Assembly (NCBI GenBank): GCA_045577615.1 | Contig: JAZNIT010000047.1 | Span: 7,979 to 71,978 of the forward strand | Source of the DNA: RGIG2206 sp045577615 | GTDB taxonomy: Bacteria > Bacillota > Clostridia > Oscillospirales > Acutalibacteraceae | Reading direction: 5' to 3' | Length of the DNA stretch: 64,000 nt | Shown here: piece after piece, positions 58,819 through 64,000 of the stretch | How positions within the stretch are numbered: the stretch's first letter is position 1 | Layout: each line of letters starts with the position of its first letter | Translations under genes and position numbers: made by a program | Notes under the pieces: model-generated | What the model was told of the DNA's origin: nothing | Database searches by the model: none | Seen by the model: the letters and a program-made list of their open reading frames with translations, nothing else

Positions 58819-60177
58819 CTATCGAACGATATTCGAAAGGTCGTTAAGCAATTCGCCCGCTGCAATCACTATCACTCTGTCCCCAGCCATAATAACATCG
58901 TTACCCGAGGGAATGATGGGCTTTCTACCGCGGATTATACCTGCGATAAGGATATCCTTTTTAATATTCATATCCTTAAGGGGTATGTCAAGGTATTTAA
59001 AGTGAGGACCAACGCTGAATTCAAGAGCCTCTGCCTTGCCATCCATCAATTTGTAAAGAGCCTCTACATTGCTGTCCATAGAATTGTGGAGAGCACGGGC
59101 ATACTTTGACAAAAATTCGGAAACAAGAATCTGAGGTGATACAACACAGTCAAGACCAATTTTGCCTGCGATGGCAGAAAGCTCGTGACGGTTGATTTTG
59201 GTGATAATCTTTGATACGTCGTGTGAGGCGGCAAAGCAGGAGATAAGTATATTCTCTTCATCCATACCTGTGAGGCCTACAAATACGTCAGTGGTGTCGA
59301 TACCCTCTTCAAGCAAAACGTCCTGATGGGTGCCGTCGCCAAGAATGGTTACTGCCTCAGGCACAAAATCGTTAAGCTCTTCACAGCGCTCACGGTCGCG
59401 GTCAATAACCTTGACCTCGTAGCCGCTTGAAATAAGCATTTTAGCAAGGTAGAGGGATATTCTGCCTGCGCCCAGAATCATAACCGAGTGGGCACGCTTT
59501 TGGGTAACGCCCAGCTGCTTGAACAGCTTATGAAGCTCAACGGGAGATGCGGTTATACCCACACGGTCGCCGCTTTGCAGCACAAAATTACCGTCGGGGA
59601 TGAACACCTCACCGTCGCGGTGAACGGCGCATACCAGCACCTTAGCATCGATTTTTTTGCGCATATCGGCAAGCGAAAGACCGTTAAGAATAGAATCCTC
59701 ACGCAAAATAAAGTCAACCAGCTCGAACTGACGGCGAGCAAAGGTTTCGATATTAACGGCGCTGGGGTATTTGATAATATTGTAAATTTCGCGAGCAGTT
59801 ATCATCTCGGGATTGATGGTGGTTGACAAATCCAGAGTCTGCTTTAAGAATACAAGGCTGTTGTCGTTATATTCGGGGTTGCGAACACGGGCGATGGTAT
59901 TCTTGGCGCCCATTGCGCGGGCAATGTAGCAGGCAAGCATATTAAGCTCGTCGAAGCTTGCAACCGATATAAAAAGCTCGGCACCTTCAACGCCTGCCTC
60001 ACTCAATGCATCGGAGTCACCGCCGTTGCCCACAAGACCGATAACATCGTAACTGTTAGTTACGTCTTCAATCACTTCGGCGTTGTTGTCAATGGCTGTT
60101 ACATCGTGACCCTCGGCAACAAGATTTTCGATAATGGTGCGGCCGATTTTGCCACAACCCACAACAATAATCTTCAT
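58819..60177 (-). CDS. trkA: TrkA potassium uptake regulatory subunit
   Basis: 452 residues with two RCK repeats. Each has a Rossmann nucleotide site: MKIIVVGCGKIGRTIIENL at the start and SVMILGAGRISLYLAKMLIS near residue 230. Each is followed by a TrkA_C domain. Binds NAD(H)/ATP and gates TrkH. AAGGAAG lies before the ATG; a TATAAT lies at about 60215 with a poor -35. First gene of the pair. Confidence 0.95.
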   Translation of the reverse strand: MKIIVVGCGKIGRTIIENLVAEGHDVTAIDNNAEVIEDVTNSYDVIGLVGNGGDSDALSEAGVEGAELFISVASFDELNMLACYIARAMGAKNTIARVRNPEYNDNSLVFLKQTLDLSTTINPEMITAREIYNIIKYPSAVNIETFARRQFELVDFILREDSILNGLSLADMRKKIDAKVLVCAVHRDGEVFIPDGNFVLQSGDRVGITASPVELHKLFKQLGVTQKRAHSVMILGAGRISLYLAKMLISSGYEVKVIDRDRERCEELNDFVPEAVTILGDGTHQDVLLEEGIDTTDVFVGLTGMDEENILISCFAASHDVSKIITKINRHELSAIAGKIGLDCVVSPQILVSEFLSKYARALHNSMDSNVEALYKLMDGKAEALEFSVGPHFKYLDIPLKDMNIKKDILIAGIIRGRKPIIPSGNDVIMAGDRVIVIAAGELLNDLSNIVR

Positions 60178-60254
60178 AAACTTACTTCCTTTTAATAAAA
60201 GTACATCTTATTATACTACATTACTTCAAATATTTCTACCCCATTATAAAAATT

Positions 60255-60287
60255 AACCGACTGCCGAGATTAAATCGGCAGTCGGTT
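60255..60287 (-). terminator. Terminator of the sialidase-fold gene
   Basis: Minus strand AACCGACTGCCGA and TCGGCAGTCGGTT around a 7-base loop, then a T-rich run; six bases past the stop codon. Confidence 0.88.
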
Positions 60288-60292
60288 GTAAA

Positions 60293-62029
60293 TCAAGACT
60301 CCATATTAAGCCTTTTAACAATGCTGCCTTTGCCATCCCCACATTCGGCTGCCGTCTGCAAATGCAGATAGCAAACGCCGTTGGGGGCAGGCTCGCCAAG
60401 GCTGAGGGTAACTGTGCTATCCCCTGCGGTGAGGACGGCAGTCCCTTTTTCGGTATCAAAATCTACCCTTACTGCGGTGTAGCCATCCCCTGCCGTTTGG
60501 TCGGCAGTGATAACCGTTGTGAAGGCGGCACAATCGGCCACGGTCATATCGATGGGATTCATCCAGCGGTCGGTAAGACTGAGGCGCAGACCCTTGCCCA
60601 GCACCTTGACGTAGGCGGTAACAGCGCCCTGCTTTGCGGCAGGAAAATTCCACACGGCGCCCTGCACGTTGCTGAACAGTCGGTCGTCGTCGGTGTTTTT
60701 GATAAGCAGCGCCTCGGTGTGGTCACCCGACGGGTCGGGTACCAGGGTGGCGCCGTTGGTACGATTCCAGGCGCAATGGCCCGTAAAGCCGCGGTAGTTG
60801 CCCGATACGCTTTTAAGATAAACCTGGGTAGACAGATTCTCAATACCGTGGCGGAAATTTTCGCTGCGATTTTTTTGATAAAGCCAGTCAACGTCAAAAA
60901 TCACAAGGCGGCTGACCGCACAGTGCTGACCGATGTGCACCAGCACCTTATTGAAGGGCAGCTCCAGCGCCTGAAACTGATGAACGCTTTTATCCCGTCC
61001 GCAGCCGTTACCCCCAAAGGAGCGAAAATCGGGACGGTTGCGCAAGGGGTTGAGATACAGCTCACGAAAGCCGATGAAGGTTGTCAAGCCATCCTCGGAT
61101 ATTACAGCGCTGCTTGAGTCACGGTTGGTAAATACATCCTCAAACACGCCCTTTTGCTCGTTGGGGCCAAGAGGCGGCCACACCTTTTCTTTGTCAAGCT
61201 CTGGCAGTGGCTGGGTGTTGTTGAAGAATATCAGCTGACGGCCGTCACGCAGGTGCAAAAAAGCAGGGGTGGTGAGGGTCATATGCAGAGTAGTAGGTTG
61301 TGGCTTTGACCAGCTGTCCCCAAAGTCGTGGGAGTAGCAGATATACATATAATCGGTAGAGGTGCGCAAAATCATAGCCAAGGTACCGTCGGAAAGCATA
61401 TCAATCTCGGGCTCGATACCCGAATTTTCCCATCGGGGGCCTTTGTGGGGTGGCTTTAGCTCAAATTTATCGGTCTGGGCTATCTTGACTACGCGCCAGC
61501 TGTCGCCGTCATCATCGGATATAAGCACGGCGGAGCGGTCACCGCAGCCCTCTGCCTCGTCGTTGAACTGGATGGGGATTATCCACCGCTTTAGCTGCTC
61601 AATGGGAAAGGGCTGGCGAAATACCCCCACGTTTTGAACAGGAGATACAATCTTTGTATAATTTTCATCGTCGGGGCCAAGGGTGCTAATACCCACGTGC
61701 TGAGGCTCGTATTTTCTGAAAAAGGCCAGCCAGCGGTCAGACCAGGGGCTTTTGACCGCCGCTCCCAGTGCATTCTCGGAGCAAGCAACCGTTTTCCAGC
61801 TCAGCCCACCGTCATGGGAGCGAATATAAACCCTCTGTTTTTTTCCCTCCGGCTCATCATCAAGGGCGCGGTGTCCGTAACAGCGAAGCTCGCCATCGGC
61901 GGTGAGGGCAAGGTCAGTGAGGGCATCCGAAAAGGGGGTTGCCACTACTGTGGGCTCATATATACCCTTTAACTCGGCTATATCAGCCTCGGTCATTCGG
62001 TTTAAAATCAAATCGGGGTTAATCTGCAT
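60293..62029 (-). CDS. Sialidase-fold (BNR repeat) protein, probably cytosolic
   Basis: 578 residues. Asp-box motifs SHDGGLSWKT, SDDDGDSWRV and SHDFGDSWSK mark a six-bladed sialidase-type propeller (~20-410). It is followed by a C-terminal beta-rich domain (~420-578) ending in a lectin-like sandwich (YTAVRVDFDTEKGTAVLTAG). No signal peptide. The Arg triad of true sialidases cannot be confirmed by eye, so another exo-glycosidase of this fold is possible. AAGGAGGTG lies before the ATG. Single gene, divergent from the NhaC gene. Confidence 0.7.
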   Translation of the reverse strand: MQINPDLILNRMTEADIAELKGIYEPTVVATPFSDALTDLALTADGELRCYGHRALDDEPEGKKQRVYIRSHDGGLSWKTVACSENALGAAVKSPWSDRWLAFFRKYEPQHVGISTLGPDDENYTKIVSPVQNVGVFRQPFPIEQLKRWIIPIQFNDEAEGCGDRSAVLISDDDGDSWRVVKIAQTDKFELKPPHKGPRWENSGIEPEIDMLSDGTLAMILRTSTDYMYICYSHDFGDSWSKPQPTTLHMTLTTPAFLHLRDGRQLIFFNNTQPLPELDKEKVWPPLGPNEQKGVFEDVFTNRDSSSAVISEDGLTTFIGFRELYLNPLRNRPDFRSFGGNGCGRDKSVHQFQALELPFNKVLVHIGQHCAVSRLVIFDVDWLYQKNRSENFRHGIENLSTQVYLKSVSGNYRGFTGHCAWNRTNGATLVPDPSGDHTEALLIKNTDDDRLFSNVQGAVWNFPAAKQGAVTAYVKVLGKGLRLSLTDRWMNPIDMTVADCAAFTTVITADQTAGDGYTAVRVDFDTEKGTAVLTAGDSTVTLSLGEPAPNGVCYLHLQTAAECGDGKGSIVKRLNMES

Positions 62030-62052
62030 AAGGAAGCACCTCCTTGAAAATC

Positions 62053-62081
62053 AGTATATCATCCCAATATTCCGGGTGCAA
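62053..62081 (-). promoter_or_regulatory. Promoter of the sialidase-fold gene
   Basis: Minus-strand TTGCAC (62076-62081), a 17-base spacer and TATACT (62053-62058), about 20 bases before the ATG. Confidence 0.65.
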
Positions 62082-62150
62082 TATAAATTTGGACTTGTTT
62101 TTATTTATACATTATAAAAAAGGACACTGTTTTTCTGAAAAAACTAATAA

Positions 62151-62179
62151 TTGACATTCTTTTGGGGGTGTAATATAAT
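62151..62179 (+). promoter_or_regulatory. Consensus promoter of the NhaC-type gene
   Basis: TTGACA (62151-62156), a 17-base spacer and TATAAT (62174-62179): a perfect sigma-A promoter. Confidence 0.88.
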
Positions 62180-62211
62180 GAGTGAGGACCAAAATTAAAG
62201 GAGTTTTTAAA

Positions 62212-63837
62212 ATGAAAGCAAAAGTAATTATCCCTAAAATTCTTATGCTGGCATTCATAGTTGTTTTTGCGGTTATCTGTTCTTTGACCGGTTCGATTAC
62301 CGACCCCGCAAACACACTGTGGTCTCTCTTCCCCCCTGTTGTTGCCATTATGTTGGCGCTTATAACTAAAGAGGTTTACAGTTCTCTCTTTGTGGGTGTG
62401 TTGGCCGGCGCTTTGCTCTACAGCAAGTTTGACATTGTCAAGACGGTTGACAGCATCACCAACGACGGCTTTATCTCTGCCGTTTCAGGTACTGCAGGCA
62501 TCTTCGTTTTCTTGGTGCTTCTTGGCGTGCTTGTTGCACTTATTAACAAGGCAGGTGGCTCTGCCGCATTCGGTCGTTGGGCTCAAAAACACATTAAAAC
62601 CAAGGTTGGCGCTTCTATCTGCACCTTTATTCTTGGCGTGCTTATCTTTATCGACGACTATTTCAACTGCCTCACCGTTGGCAGCGTTATGCGCCCCGTA
62701 ACCGACGCAAACAAAATCAGCCGCGCAAAGTTGGCTTATCTTATTGATGCCACCGCTGCTCCTATTTGTATGATCGCTCCCATCTCTTCTTGGGCTGCTG
62801 CAGTATCTGAGTACACCGCCGGTGTTACCAATGCCGCAGGCGAAGAGGTTTCAAGCCTTGCTCTTTTTTGCCAGGCTATCCCCTATAACTTCTATTCCTT
62901 GCTCACCCTCGCATTTATCGTTATCATCAGCATTATGCGTTTCGATTACGGCCCCATGAAGGTGCACGAGATGAATGCTGACAAGGGCGATTTGTTCACC
63001 TTTGGCAGCGAGGTTGTTCAGGCTGACGACGAGCGCGAGTACAACCCCAAGGGCAAGGTTATTGACCTGTTGCTGCCCATCATCGTGCTTATCGCAGTTG
63101 CAGTTGTTTCGCTTATTTACGTTGGCGGCTTCTTCGACAGCACCGGCGACTATTATATGGATTTCATCGGCTCATTCGGTAACACCGACGCCACCGTTGG
63201 CTTGCCCCTTGGCGGTATTTTGGTGCTTGTGCTGACCGTTATCTATCTTGTTGCCCGCCGCGTTATCTCCTTTAAAGATGCTATGGCTTGCATTCCCAAG
63301 GGCTTTATCGCAATGGTACCTGCAATTCTCATTCTCACCATGGCTACCGCTTTGAAGAGCATGACCTCTATGCTCGGCTCTGATGTTTTCGTTCAGACCG
63401 CTCTTGCCGATGCAGGTGCTTTGCACAACTTCTTGCCCGCTATCATCTTCCTTGTTGCTTGCGGTATCGCATTCGCAACCGGCACCTCTTGGGGTACCTT
63501 TGGTATTCTTATCCCCATCGTGCTCAGCGTATTCGCTCCCGGCAGCGAGCTTATGATTATCGGTATGTCTGCTTGCCTTGCAGGTGCTGTTTGCGGCGAC
63601 CACTGCTCACCCATTTCTGACACCACCATCATGTCAAGCGCAGGCGCTCAGTGTGAACACGTTAACCACGTATCCACTCAGCTGCCCTATGCATTGACTG
63701 TTGCAGGCATTTCATTCGTGGCCTACCTTATTGCAGGCTTTGTTCAAAGCTGGATTATCAGCTTGCCCATCGCCATTGTTATGATGTTTGCTACCTTGAT
63801 AGTTATCAAGCTTGCTACCAACAAAAAGGCTGCTTAA
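62212..63837 (+). CDS. NhaC-family Na+/H+ antiporter
   Basis: 541 residues with about 12 helices. Family marks: LGVLIFIDDYFNCLTVGSVM, FATGTSWGTFGILIPIVLSV and CGDHCSPISDTTIMSSAGAQ, the conserved Asp/Ser segments of the NhaC superfamily. Exchanges Na+ (or an amino-acid-type solute, as some family members do) for H+. Start ATG 62212 after AAAGGAG; the frame is open ten codons further up without a ribosome site. Single-gene unit. Confidence 0.88.
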   Translation: MKAKVIIPKILMLAFIVVFAVICSLTGSITDPANTLWSLFPPVVAIMLALITKEVYSSLFVGVLAGALLYSKFDIVKTVDSITNDGFISAVSGTAGIFVFLVLLGVLVALINKAGGSAAFGRWAQKHIKTKVGASICTFILGVLIFIDDYFNCLTVGSVMRPVTDANKISRAKLAYLIDATAAPICMIAPISSWAAAVSEYTAGVTNAAGEEVSSLALFCQAIPYNFYSLLTLAFIVIISIMRFDYGPMKVHEMNADKGDLFTFGSEVVQADDEREYNPKGKVIDLLLPIIVLIAVAVVSLIYVGGFFDSTGDYYMDFIGSFGNTDATVGLPLGGILVLVLTVIYLVARRVISFKDAMACIPKGFIAMVPAILILTMATALKSMTSMLGSDVFVQTALADAGALHNFLPAIIFLVACGIAFATGTSWGTFGILIPIVLSVFAPGSELMIIGMSACLAGAVCGDHCSPISDTTIMSSAGAQCEHVNHVSTQLPYALTVAGISFVAYLIAGFVQSWIISLPIAIVMMFATLIVIKLATNKKAA

Positions 63838-63849
63838 TTTAAGGTAAAA

Positions 63850-64000
63850 TAAATATCCCCCGTATAACGGGGGGTATTTCATTTTCGGGCATAGCCCTAA
63901 TACTACTGGCGGCGCACAAGTGCGCTTTTTATTGGCCTGCCAGCCACGCAACGGTCATCGGCGACCCGTAAACGGGTTGTAAATCTTTGCCGGCTCCCCT
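63850..64000. repeat. Structured repeat-like sequence at the window edge
   Basis: Four or more hairpins in a row: ATCCCCCG / CGGGGGGT (63854-63875, which could also end the NhaC-type gene), GGGC-ATA-GCCC, GCGCAC-AA-GTGCGC and ACCCG-TAAA-CGGGT. No credible gene. Resembles an accessory structured element continuing beyond the window. Confidence 0.5.

Overview
The window is a 64 kb piece of a Bacillota chromosome, most likely an anaerobic, spore-forming gut Clostridia (Oscillospirales-type). The evidence is a spore coat cotJABC operon, a dockerin/cohesin gene pair, an AbrB/SpoVT-type regulator, consensus sigma-A promoters with strong AGGAGG sites, and typical intrinsic terminators. No rRNA, CRISPR array, recognisable transposase or prophage was seen.

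Layout. 1-4.6 kb: rpoC (cut by the window edge) and rpoB on the minus strand, with rpoB driven by its own consensus promoter. 5.1-8.6 kb: a secreted dockerin-bearing peptidoglycan hydrolase followed by a membrane-anchored cohesin protein. 8.7-17 kb: a small membrane protein, a DUF1015 protein, a MarR-controlled heterodimeric ABC exporter and a cytosolic GH3 beta-glucosidase. 17-21.1 kb: an accessory zone with a TetR/membrane-protein locus, two long structured repeats, a hairpin array, orphan AT-rich genes and a tRNA-Thr/tRNA-Tyr pair beside tRNA-tail fragments. 21.3-26.4 kb: a four-gene Gld-like ABC operon. 26.5-29.5 kb: an XRE repressor with three operators divergent from a CotH-like lipoprotein, then a membrane protein, a YbjQ protein and a small P-loop protein. 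29.5-32.5 kb: a hairpin-array element apparently lodged in a terminator loop, a transglutaminase-like lipoprotein, two tiny genes with a shared leader motif, and csoR with a desulforedoxin-like miniprotein. 32.5-38.1 kb: cotJABC, an ECF transporter S component, a 195-bp inverted-repeat element, coaX and two tandem RlmD-type methyltransferases. 38-47.8 kb: membrane proteins, a cyclophilin lipoprotein, a GH110-like beta-helix enzyme, an asparaginase, a GH16 enzyme, DUF378, a GH13 enzyme and glycogen phosphorylase. 48-55.9 kb: degV, ymdB, a tyrosine-kinase/phosphatase trio, rlmB, a degenerate P-type ATPase-like protein and an AbrB regulator. 56-64 kb: glyA, trkA-trkH, a sialidase-fold protein, an NhaC antiporter and a structured tail.

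How it fits together. The core is housekeeping (transcription, one-carbon metabolism, potassium and sodium homeostasis, rRNA methylation, CoA synthesis) mixed with carbohydrate metabolism. The most unusual items are: a dockerin/cohesin pair for cell-wall enzyme anchoring; a pseudo-P-type ATPase keeping the phospho-aspartate but lacking the rest of DKTGT; a tyrosine kinase with a very Tyr/Gly-rich tail and no nearby glycan genes; a family of tandem-hairpin arrays with mirror symmetry; and tRNA-3'-end repeats around the tRNA locus. All functional calls are by motif recognition; no database search was run.
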